This document shows, in pieces, positions 7,623 through 14,520 of a DNA stretch of 53,113 nt. A program made the translations under genes and the position numbers. The notes below the pieces were generated by a model. That model ran no database searches and was not told where the DNA came from. It saw only the letters and a list, made by a program, of their open reading frames with translations. The stretch spans positions 1-53,113 of the forward strand of contig LRSL01000038.1 in NCBI GenBank assembly GCA_001563335.1, read 5' to 3'. Position 1 is the stretch's first letter; the number at the start of each line of letters is the position of its first letter. Source of the stretch: Candidatus Thorarchaeota archaeon SMTZ1-45 (GTDB lineage: Archaea; Asgardarchaeota; Thorarchaeia; Thorarchaeales; Thorarchaeaceae).

Positions 7623-8174
7623 GTGAGTTCAAGACCTGATGTATATAGAATCCTCATAGCAGGAGATGAGGAACTAGGATTCAGTCTTTGCGCCAAAGCA
7701 CTCGACAGGAATCTCAATGATCCAAGAACAGTAGCAAGAGAATCCTTAGAGGAAACATGGCCAGAGGATGAGTGGACAAAGCTTGTCACAATTTCAAAAG
7801 ATGGAATCATCACAACCTATGAGTTAGACTTGGAACTTCATGGTCCATGGGTATGGGAGTTGTATAGTACTCTAGAACCTCGAGATTACTTTAGGAGATT
7901 CTCTGGTGTTATCTTATGTGCGAACCCGTTTAGAGAAACCCTGCCTTCAGAGTTGTCGAACTTTATGAATTCTGTTAAGCTTCATGTAGGCCACCCGTTA
8001 CCAACAATTATGATTGTTGACCGTTCAACAAAACTACTCAAGGGTCAAACTAATGCACTTCGAGGGATTGCTGAAACACTTGCAGTTTCAATAATATTCA
8101 TTCGATTGAATACAGGAGAGAATATTGAGAAAGCATTCAAGAGCTTGACCGAACAGATTTGCGGGTGTGCTTAA
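7623..8174 (+). CDS. Degenerate Ras-like small GTPase (pseudo-GTPase)
   Basis: A 183-residue protein with the outline of a Ras/Rab-type small GTPase but without its nucleotide-binding residues. The position of the P-loop reads GDEELGFSL instead of GxxxxGKS, no DxxG switch is visible, and the NKxD strand reads IMIVDRS. The C-terminal part IIFIRLNTGENIEKAFKSL closely resembles the SAKTGENIEEAF region of Rab/Arf-like proteins, which argues for common descent. Start GTG at 7623 has AGGAGG nine bases upstream. It stands alone between the iron operon and tfb. Asgard genomes carry many small GTPases, but the job of this inactive-looking one is unknown. Confidence 0.65.
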   Translation: MSSRPDVYRILIAGDEELGFSLCAKALDRNLNDPRTVARESLEETWPEDEWTKLVTISKDGIITTYELDLELHGPWVWELYSTLEPRDYFRRFSGVILCANPFRETLPSELSNFMNSVKLHVGHPLPTIMIVDRSTKLLKGQTNALRGIAETLAVSIIFIRLNTGENIEKAFKSLTEQICGCA

Positions 8175-8440
8175 ACATACATTTTGATGAACCAACTAAA
8201 TGTGGTAGGTATGATAAGCTCTTAGAAGGTTATAGCATTTGTAATCGTTTTTGTGTAGCTGAAGTGTAGAGAAGCTAGTTGAAACAAAGAAATATACCTT
8301 AGAAAATCGAGCTTAGGTTCCAAAAATGCACAGCCCGACCCTTTCGCAACGCTTATATCAAAAAGTTGTTATGTCAGAAGTAGCGCCCCAAAAAGTTCCT
8401 TAGTTGGAACTAGGCCGAAAGATTTTTAAGTGAGATTTGA
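8175..8440. other. Non-coding stretch upstream of tfb
   Basis: No convincing gene in this AT-rich DNA. A TATA-like GCTTATATC lies near 8351-8359. A six-base-pair inverted repeat AGTTCC/GGAACT (8394-8399 and 8406-8411, six-base loop) lies just upstream of the main tfb promoter. No tRNA-like cloverleaf or box C/D pair was found. Confidence 0.4.
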
Positions 8441-8441
8441 G

Positions 8442-8449
8442 TATATAAA
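8442..8449 (+). promoter_or_regulatory. TATA box for tfb
   Basis: TATATAAA is an excellent match to the archaeal TATA box. Transcription should start about 25 bases downstream, near 8470-8475, leaving a leader of roughly 105 bases before the tfb ATG at 8579. That is unusually long for this gene-dense region, and the leader contains a short upstream ORF. Confidence 0.6.
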
Positions 8450-8485
8450 GCTAACGGAATCTGAACGGGGATTGAACGTATTCTG

Positions 8486-8563
8486 ATGGTATTTCTGCGC
8501 CACGATGCAAGAACTACTGCAAGATTATCAAAGGCTCGTGAAGGGTTACGTCCTGCGACATAG
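8486..8563 (+). CDS. Possible 25-residue upstream ORF in the tfb leader
   Basis: ATG at 8486 opens a 26-codon frame ending in TAG at 8561-8563, 15 bases before the tfb start. The peptide is strongly basic (MVFLRHDARTTARLSK, then AREGLRPAT). It has no evident Shine-Dalgarno site. It could be a leader peptide regulating tfb, or chance. Confidence 0.25.
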   Translation: MVFLRHDARTTARLSKAREGLRPAT

Positions 8564-8578
8564 AGAGGTAGTCAGATA

Positions 8579-9532
8579 ATGTCATCAAGACCTGACAGAA
8601 AACAACCGGATCGTACAAAATCATCTGGTTTCACGTGTCCTGAGTGTGGAGGCCGTGAGGTAGTGCAGGATTTGGAAAAGGGTGAACGCATCTGCGCCAC
8701 CTGCGGGCTTGTTGTTAGCGAACATCGTATTGACACAGGACCCGAATGGAGAGCATTCACCAGTGATGAGAAGGATGCAAGGTCACGGGCTGGTGCTCCA
8801 ACCAACTACGCGATCCATGACAAAGGACTCTCAACTATGATTGACTGGCGAGACCATGATTCACAAGGTAAACGATTTACCGCCAAGAAACGTTCTGAGA
8901 TTTACCGACTTAGGAAATGGCAGATTCGCACACGAGTCCACAGTTCTGTAGATAGAAATCTTGCTCAGGCTATGTCTGAACTTGATAGATTATCATCACA
9001 GCTAGGACTTACCAAAGGAATCAAGGAACTGGCAGCACTCTTGTATAGAAAACTAATCGTTCGAAGGCTTGCACGTAGCAGGTCCATCGATGCGATGGTT
9101 GGAGCGGCAATATATGCTGCATGCAGATTGAGACAAGCGCCACGTTCCCTTGAAGAGATTGCAAGACACTCGAGAGTGAGTCGTAAAAAGATTGGCCAAC
9201 ACTATCGTCTCCTGGTGGAGAAGTTGAAGTTGAGGATGCCAATCTCGGATCCAGCTAACTATGTCCCACGATTCATCACTCAGCTAAACCTACCAGGAAA
9301 GGTTCAGCAAAAAGTTCTCGAGATACTCGAGATGGCAAAAGAGAATCGAACACTAGTCACTGGGCGGGACCCACGTGGACTCGCAGCTGCTGCTATCTAT
9401 ATAGCATCAATCCTCATGGATCACAGAGTGACACAACGAGATATTGCGATGGCAGCTGGTGTTACAGAAGTGACAGTTAGGAACAGATACAAGGAGCTTG
9501 TACAGAAGCTCAATATTACAATGGCACCATAA
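8579..9532 (+). CDS. tfb: Transcription initiation factor TFB, first copy
   Basis: The archaeal homologue of eukaryotic TFIIB, which bridges TBP on the TATA box and RNA polymerase. The 317-residue product has the N-terminal zinc ribbon (Cys20, Cys23, Cys39, Cys42), the B-reader/linker block GPEWRAFTSDEKDARSRAGA, and two cyclin-like repeats ending in a helix-turn-helix (VTQRDIAMAAGVTEVTVRNRY). Length is normal. The ATG at 8579 follows GAGAGGT. A second TFB gene lies 93 bases downstream on the same strand, and the two may share a transcript. Confidence 0.96.
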   Translation: MSSRPDRKQPDRTKSSGFTCPECGGREVVQDLEKGERICATCGLVVSEHRIDTGPEWRAFTSDEKDARSRAGAPTNYAIHDKGLSTMIDWRDHDSQGKRFTAKKRSEIYRLRKWQIRTRVHSSVDRNLAQAMSELDRLSSQLGLTKGIKELAALLYRKLIVRRLARSRSIDAMVGAAIYAACRLRQAPRSLEEIARHSRVSRKKIGQHYRLLVEKLKLRMPISDPANYVPRFITQLNLPGKVQQKVLEILEMAKENRTLVTGRDPRGLAAAAIYIASILMDHRVTQRDIAMAAGVTEVTVRNRYKELVQKLNITMAP

Positions 9533-9625
9533 TAATACATAGAGAGAGAAAATGAATCTGCACAGCACGCGAGGGATCTGGGCCCTCTTGACACCCAGTT
9601 TGCATTGGAGGGAACAAACACACAA

Positions 9626-10594
9626 ATGGCATCATCTAAAGTAGATGAAACAAGTAGGGAAGAAGTAATTCTGGAAACTCCTCAATTGATGTGCTCCGAC
9701 TGTGGGGGCACTGATGTTGTGAGGGATAACGAAAAGGGGGAATTGATCTGTACAACCTGTGGTCTAGTATTGAGTGACCATCGCATCGATACAGGTCCAG
9801 AGTGGAGAGCATTTACCTCCGACGAGCGCGACTCACGCGCACGTACTGGTGCTCCATCAAGCTATGCACTGCATGATAAAGGTCTCTCAACGATGATTGA
9901 CTGGCGAGACCGTGACTCGAAAGGGTCATCTTTCAGTGCTAAACAACGAGCACAGATCTATCGCCTCAGAAAATGGCAGATAAGGACAAGAGTTCATTCA
10001 TCTCTTGACCGAAACTTAGCGCAAGCAATGACCGAGATAGACAGGCTGTCATCGCAGCTTGGACTCTCTCATGGCTTACGAGAGCACGCTGCACGCATGT
10101 ACAGAAAGCTCATCGCTGGAAGGCTCTGGCGAAGTAGGTCAATCGATGCAACTGCTGCAGCCGCAGTCTATGCAGCATGTCGGCACAGGGGTTCCCCACG
10201 ATCAATCGAGGAGATAGCTGAACACAGCAGAGAGTCGAAAAAGAAAATCTCTGCTCACTACCGAATGCTGGTGACCAAGCTAAAGATTCGAATGCCAATA
10301 TCATCACCAGAAAATTATGTGTCCAGGTTTATCTCGGACCTCAACCTCCCTAGCGAGGTCCAAAAGATAACAATGGATATCCTCGAACAAGCAAAGAAAG
10401 TAAGGGGGTTAGTGACAGGCCGTGACCCAAGAGGTCTAGCCGCAGCGGCCATCTACATAGCCTCAATAATTTCTGACAACAGAGTCACACAGCGTGACAT
10501 CTCAAGAGTCAGTGGCGTCACTGAGGTTACAATCAGGAACCGCTACAAGGAGCTGGTGAGTAAACTTGAACTCACAATGGCTCCTTATCAGTAA
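9626..10594 (+). CDS. tfb: Transcription initiation factor TFB, second copy
   Basis: A second complete TFB of 322 residues, clearly a paralogue of its upstream neighbour. The zinc ribbon (Cys23, Cys26, Cys42, Cys45), the linker GPEWRAFTSDERDSRARTGA and both cyclin repeats are kept. Differences concentrate in the N-terminal tail, which is acidic here and basic in the first copy, and in the first cyclin repeat. ATG at 9626 is preferred to an in-frame TTG at 9605, because GGAGGG at 9607-9612 overlaps the latter. A hairpin and T-run follow the stop. Tandem copies suggest duplication with possible promoter-specific roles. Confidence 0.95.
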   Translation: MASSKVDETSREEVILETPQLMCSDCGGTDVVRDNEKGELICTTCGLVLSDHRIDTGPEWRAFTSDERDSRARTGAPSSYALHDKGLSTMIDWRDRDSKGSSFSAKQRAQIYRLRKWQIRTRVHSSLDRNLAQAMTEIDRLSSQLGLSHGLREHAARMYRKLIAGRLWRSRSIDATAAAAVYAACRHRGSPRSIEEIAEHSRESKKKISAHYRMLVTKLKIRMPISSPENYVSRFISDLNLPSEVQKITMDILEQAKKVRGLVTGRDPRGLAAAAIYIASIISDNRVTQRDISRVSGVTEVTIRNRYKELVSKLELTMAPYQ

Positions 10595-10603
10595 ACTTAA
10601 CTC

Positions 10604-10636
10604 GGCTGCAGGTATCTGCAGCCACCTCACCTTTTT
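10604..10636 (+). terminator. Hairpin and T-run after tfb copy 2
   Basis: GGCTGCAG (10604-10611) pairs perfectly with CTGCAGCC (10616-10623) around a GTAT loop, and CCTTTTTGG follows. It sits ten bases after the tfb stop and before the convergent GH3 gene, as expected for a terminator of the tfb transcript. Confidence 0.55.
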
Positions 10637-10697
10637 GGTTTGTATGTGTGTCGAGAGAACCACATGGTGATATCTTACACTCTAGTTGCTTTCCTCT

Positions 10698-12236
10698 TTA
10701 CACACCCCCCTCTGCAATTTCTGGAATAAGAGGTCGTGATTTTGCTTGGATATGGCTACTCTCGATTATGTTCTCTGTATGAGAGAAATCCATCTTCAAA
10801 GCTATTGAGGGGCAGAGAGCTCCAAACTCAAGTGAGTGTTTAAACTCACCATTGGCTGAACTAACAGCCTCATCAAAAGCCATCGCGAATTCAGAGAGTG
10901 AAACTTCATTTTGGAACATCACTGATATTGTGTAGTATGCTCGACTACCATTGATAGTACCCATAACTGTATAGTCGTTCAGCTGAGCACCTGTTTTCTT
11001 ACAGGCAGCTGCAATTCCTTCATTGACATGAGCATCAGAGAGTTTTTCACCTGTGAGATTGACGACTCTACCTTTGCGACCTATCCTGTAAACAGAGAAG
11101 GGATCAGTATCAATGAAGGTAAGCATGTCCCCTATTCGATATCGTGTATATCCCATTAGGTTTGTTAAAACAATCTCGTATCTGTGACCTTTCTTTACAT
11201 CAGACAGAGGAATCACTCTAGGGTCATCCTTCTGGGTGTCTGTTTCTGGAATGAACTCAAAGTAGTTGATATGTGGCAACAGTTGGATGCCATTATCTGT
11301 GTGATCCAAGAGAGTTGTGCCATAGATACCCTCTGAACCAGCATAGTTGTCCCAAAGAACAGCATTTGGTAAGGTTTCCGTGAGCCAGGGTTTGTAGGGG
11401 TCTGCATCAATTCCAGTGGCACCCACCATGATGAGATTGGGCCAGAGGGTTTGAAGATCGAGCGTTCCATCGTCATTTAGTGATTCTCGAATTCGCTGTT
11501 CATGTTTTGAGCCTTTAAACTCATGAAGTAGACTTAGCCCATACTCATTCTGCATCTTTCTGATGAATGAGATTGCCAGAGTTGTTATCCCCGCTAAAGC
11601 AGTGACATTCTCCTTTACACCATACTTCGCATACGCCCAGAGCTTCTCTTGAATGTTAGTCATGTTGAAGACTTCTTCTCCAGGTTTGATGAGATTGCGA
11701 AGAAGAGAATTAGCAACCATTTCTCGTGAGATACCAGTCATATATCCTTGAGGGACTCCATTTATTTCTCCAATTCGTGCTGGTGCTGCAAAAGTGACCA
11801 TAGTTCCATCGAAAATCTTTTCGTTCCCTTGTTTTCCGTTAATGAATGACATCAAGAACAGCATGCTCGCTTCAGAATAATCAGCCAATCCTGCTTTGCT
11901 TATTGGCAGAGCTTTGGGTTTTCCTGTAGAACCGCTGCTCTGAACATACCAAATTACAGGATCAGCTGTTATTATTGGAATCGTTGGTGTTGCATGAATC
12001 TGTTTCCAGTAAGGCTTCATTGTATGATAATCTTGAAGTGGTACAGTCTCGCTAAATTGTTCTGGAGTCTTGATCTTGGAGAACATATGGTTTCTCCCAA
12101 ACATAGTATGACTATGTTTCTCAAGTATCGACATGAGCTTGGCGTTAGTCATCTCGATAGGTCTATTGAGGATTTCAGCTATCTGCTTCGCCTTCCTCTT
12201 TGCCAAGAGGGGAATGAGCTTGCTGATCACTCCCAT
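10698..12236 (-). CDS. GH3-family acyl-acid adenylating enzyme
   Basis: A 512-residue member of the GH3 superfamily. These ANL-type enzymes adenylate a carboxylic acid and join it to an amino acid; the plant members conjugate auxin or jasmonate. Visible motifs are the phosphate-binding loop SSGSTGKPKALP, the LWDNYAGSEGIYG block, the acyl-adenylate motif GYTRYRIGDM and the hinge region GRKGRVVNLTGEKLSD. ATG at 12236 is used because GGGAAGGGTGA lies just before it; the frame can be extended to a TTG at 12281 with no such signal. Substrates cannot be read from the sequence, and an auxin role is not implied. It is convergent with the tfb pair. Confidence 0.88.
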   Translation of the reverse strand: MGVISKLIPLLAKRKAKQIAEILNRPIEMTNAKLMSILEKHSHTMFGRNHMFSKIKTPEQFSETVPLQDYHTMKPYWKQIHATPTIPIITADPVIWYVQSSGSTGKPKALPISKAGLADYSEASMLFLMSFINGKQGNEKIFDGTMVTFAAPARIGEINGVPQGYMTGISREMVANSLLRNLIKPGEEVFNMTNIQEKLWAYAKYGVKENVTALAGITTLAISFIRKMQNEYGLSLLHEFKGSKHEQRIRESLNDDGTLDLQTLWPNLIMVGATGIDADPYKPWLTETLPNAVLWDNYAGSEGIYGTTLLDHTDNGIQLLPHINYFEFIPETDTQKDDPRVIPLSDVKKGHRYEIVLTNLMGYTRYRIGDMLTFIDTDPFSVYRIGRKGRVVNLTGEKLSDAHVNEGIAAACKKTGAQLNDYTVMGTINGSRAYYTISVMFQNEVSLSEFAMAFDEAVSSANGEFKHSLEFGALCPSIALKMDFSHTENIIESSHIQAKSRPLIPEIAEGGV

Positions 12237-12443
12237 CAGAGAATCACCCTTCCCAGTGATTCCTGAATTTGATATGACCAAAGTCTATACTTTCGAATTG
12301 ACATCTAGTCTTGCCTCCTTTGGTTTCTTGAGATTTCTCCTGAAACCGTATGCTGCTTTCAATGAACACTGGATTCTATTTGTCCTCTGTCTGAAAGACA
12401 TACATGCTATTGGTGTTGGAAAACAATTTAAAAAATCAAAAAA

Positions 12444-12459
12444 ATTCAGCGAACTGAAT
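12444..12459 (-). terminator. TTCG-loop hairpin with T-run
   Basis: On the reverse strand ATTCAG pairs with CTGAAT around a TTCG tetraloop, followed at once by six or seven T. It lies 85 bases beyond the stop of the membrane protein gene at 12545-13015, in a gap of about 300 bases (12237-12544) that otherwise holds only AT-rich DNA. It looks like a textbook intrinsic terminator. Confidence 0.5.
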
Positions 12460-12544
12460 ATAAGCCATAATAATGCTTCTTTGGTATTTTAAAATTCTAT
12501 TCGTTCTTTTTGATTTTCTCTAGAGTCGAAAAGTGCAATCAGAC

Positions 12545-13015
12545 CTAACCAATATCCCAACGTTCGTAGGTCCGAACTAATCCTGGAAGACTAATGTCCT
12601 GCTTATCTCGTCCAGAGTTATGGAATCCAAAAATCACCACTAATAGCTCTATTGCTGAAACGGAGATGACTCCCAATGACAAGCAGAACATAAAGATGAG
12701 ATATTCTGATAGAGGACCTGAAGAGTAAGCAATAGGTGCGATTGTATCGATAGCAATGGTAATTGAAATTATTGAAAGTGCAAGAGCACCGACCTTGACT
12801 CCCACCGAATCTCTTGTACTCAGCCTAATCATTATGCTATCCATTACTCCCAATAATAGCGGGACTAGAAATATCAAAATACTAGGTACAGCACTTTCGG
12901 TTGTGTAGTGGATCCATTGAATCCCAACTACTGAGAAGTACATTGCAGCACGTAGGATATTGATTATCTTCAATTGTTTTGCAGTATTACTCCTAACAAC
13001 TTCCTCCTCATACAA
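12545..13015 (-). CDS. Four-helix membrane protein, unknown
   Basis: A 156-residue protein with about four membrane-spanning segments: near AAMYFSVVGIQWI, SILIFLVPLLLGVMDS, GALALSIISITIAI and YLIFMFCLSLGVISVS. An acidic N terminus and a charged C-terminal tail flank them. I recognise no family. It is a single gene upstream of GH3 on the same strand, with a terminator-like hairpin between them, so probably a separate transcript. Confidence 0.65.
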   Translation of the reverse strand: MYEEEVVRSNTAKQLKIINILRAAMYFSVVGIQWIHYTTESAVPSILIFLVPLLLGVMDSIMIRLSTRDSVGVKVGALALSIISITIAIDTIAPIAYSSGPLSEYLIFMFCLSLGVISVSAIELLVVIFGFHNSGRDKQDISLPGLVRTYERWDIG

Positions 13016-13137
13016 TATTGTTCAAATGTACAAAGAAGAGCCATGATATATTAATTGGCTTTTGAGAATGCGATATTGATGTCGTACCAGAGTCTTTATT
13101 GCAGGTATGGACACAAGTCTCTATAGATAAATGAAAT

Positions 13138-13186
13138 GAGAGGATTAAATTAGATTCTAAATTTAAAATGATGCTAGAATCCTCTC
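13138..13186. repeat. Inverted repeat in intergenic region
   Basis: GAGAGGATT (13138-13146) and AATCCTCTC (13178-13186) are perfect inverted arms with a 31-base AT-rich spacer. The spacer itself contains the odd palindrome TTAGATTCTAA. The element lies in a 257-base gap between divergent genes, about 90 bases before the gene at 13273. It may be a regulator site or an RNA structure. Confidence 0.4.
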
Positions 13187-13272
13187 GCTGATCGTCATAG
13201 CACTTAAAAATAAAAGATGGGTCTTATGAGGTCTTATTCTTCAAGAACCTAACCCTTAGTAGTTTTTTCTAA

Positions 13273-14037
13273 ATGAGAACAATTATGCTAACACAACTTG
13301 AGGATCAACTTATTGCAGCTCATAGCGAAGCAAATGGACAGGGAATGATAGATGTCACCCTCCCACTTCAGGTGATGTTCAGCAATACCGACAGGACCAT
13401 ATGCAAAGCTAAGCTCCGTTATCATAATCCAGATAGAGATGCAAGTCTAATCTTGATTGTTGGTCTACGTAGTGACATCCTTTCCCCATTCCAACGTTTT
13501 GAGGTGGACCGGAAGGGGAGGTATCTCCCATGTGACATTCTAGGAATTGTACCAGGATTAGCCCTTATGGTAACATCAATTAACACTGGATTGGCGCTTA
13601 GTGCCATCGCAAAAGACAACACGACAAGACTTGTACTGGTCTTTGAAGGTATTTCAGGAAGGAAGGGTGGTAGCTTGAAATCACTGTCTGCTTCAGTCAG
13701 TTATTTCATGCAAAGATGGACTGAATGGACTGATGTCTTATTAGGTATCATTCGTCGAGACCCTATAGTTGTTAGTTGGGACATAGACTGGAGAGAGTTC
13801 CTCGCTGGAGAATCAGGATTCGTCACAATGCCGTGGTTCCGTCCAATGACATTCTCTGAACGAGAGTTGGCTTTACGGAGAGTATTGGTAGCCTCGAAAG
13901 CACTCTTAGCTTCAGTCCTTAGTGAAACCCAGCTAAGAGATCCAATGATTCTTGGTTTGAAAGATTGGCTGGATGACCTTCAACCACTACCAGAAGTGAT
14001 TGGTGGAATACAAGTCAGTGAGGAGGTTGAAATCTAA
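13273..14037 (+). CDS. Unknown 254-residue protein
   Basis: A soluble protein with no family I recognise. The first half looks beta-rich (MIDVTLPLQVMF, LILIVGLRSDIL, CDILGIVPGLALMV); the second half is more helical with several tryptophans (RWTEWTDVLL, SWDIDWREFL). The last residues are acidic. Its stop at 14035-14037 directly abuts the ATG of the next gene, so the two form an operon and probably act together. Confidence 0.7.
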   Translation: MRTIMLTQLEDQLIAAHSEANGQGMIDVTLPLQVMFSNTDRTICKAKLRYHNPDRDASLILIVGLRSDILSPFQRFEVDRKGRYLPCDILGIVPGLALMVTSINTGLALSAIAKDNTTRLVLVFEGISGRKGGSLKSLSASVSYFMQRWTEWTDVLLGIIRRDPIVVSWDIDWREFLAGESGFVTMPWFRPMTFSERELALRRVLVASKALLASVLSETQLRDPMILGLKDWLDDLQPLPEVIGGIQVSEEVEI

Positions 14038-14505
14038 ATGCAGATTGACGATTTTCTTCGTAGCATCCCACTTGCGCCATTTACTATGCCACAGATAGCA
14101 TGGCTTGCAGGAGCAGTTGCAGGACTGAAGTTTGCAAGTAATAGAAGTCCTAGTTGGCTCTGGGAAGATTTCTATGAAGATATCTACGAAATGATTGGCT
14201 TGATAGGCCATGTTGAGCCTGCAGATCCAGGCACATCACCACAGGATGGTGATGGACAAGTTGGTTCAGCATTTGAAGCTCTTGGTGGTTATGTAAGTGT
14301 GGTTGGCGAGATGACGCCAGTGGGTCTGTACTTTCGAGTACCACTATCCTATCAAGGAAGTGTCATTCAACTTCTAGACGGTTTGACAATATTACATGTT
14401 CATGGCGAAATTGTGATTGCAGCCGCTGACTTACCAGCATTTCTTCGGCTTGTACCGATTAAGGGACCCCTGGCTGAGTGGCTTGAAGAAGAGGATATTC
14501 TATGA
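14038..14505 (+). CDS. Unknown 155-residue protein, partner of the preceding gene
   Basis: This gene begins at the base after the previous stop. The product has a hydrophobic, Ala-rich helix near 18-31 (MPQIAWLAGAVAGLKFAS), an acidic aromatic stretch (LWEDFYEDIYEMIGLIG), a Gly/Asp/Pro linker, and a C-terminal part with several beta-like strands. The end is acidic (LAEWLEEEDIL). I recognise no family. It is convergent with the large protein gene that ends at 14521. Confidence 0.68.
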   Translation: MQIDDFLRSIPLAPFTMPQIAWLAGAVAGLKFASNRSPSWLWEDFYEDIYEMIGLIGHVEPADPGTSPQDGDGQVGSAFEALGGYVSVVGEMTPVGLYFRVPLSYQGSVIQLLDGLTILHVHGEIVIAAADLPAFLRLVPIKGPLAEWLEEEDIL

Positions 14506-14520
14506 GATTGATTGCAACCT

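Noticed and set aside
8175..8300. Possible box C/D small RNA (TGATGA near 8186, CTGA near 8262)
   Set aside because: The internal C' and D' boxes and the required terminal pairing are not convincing.
12133..12492. 119-codon plus-strand ORF over the start of the GH3 gene
   Set aside because: It lies opposite the well-supported GH3 coding sequence and its composition is that of an antisense shadow.
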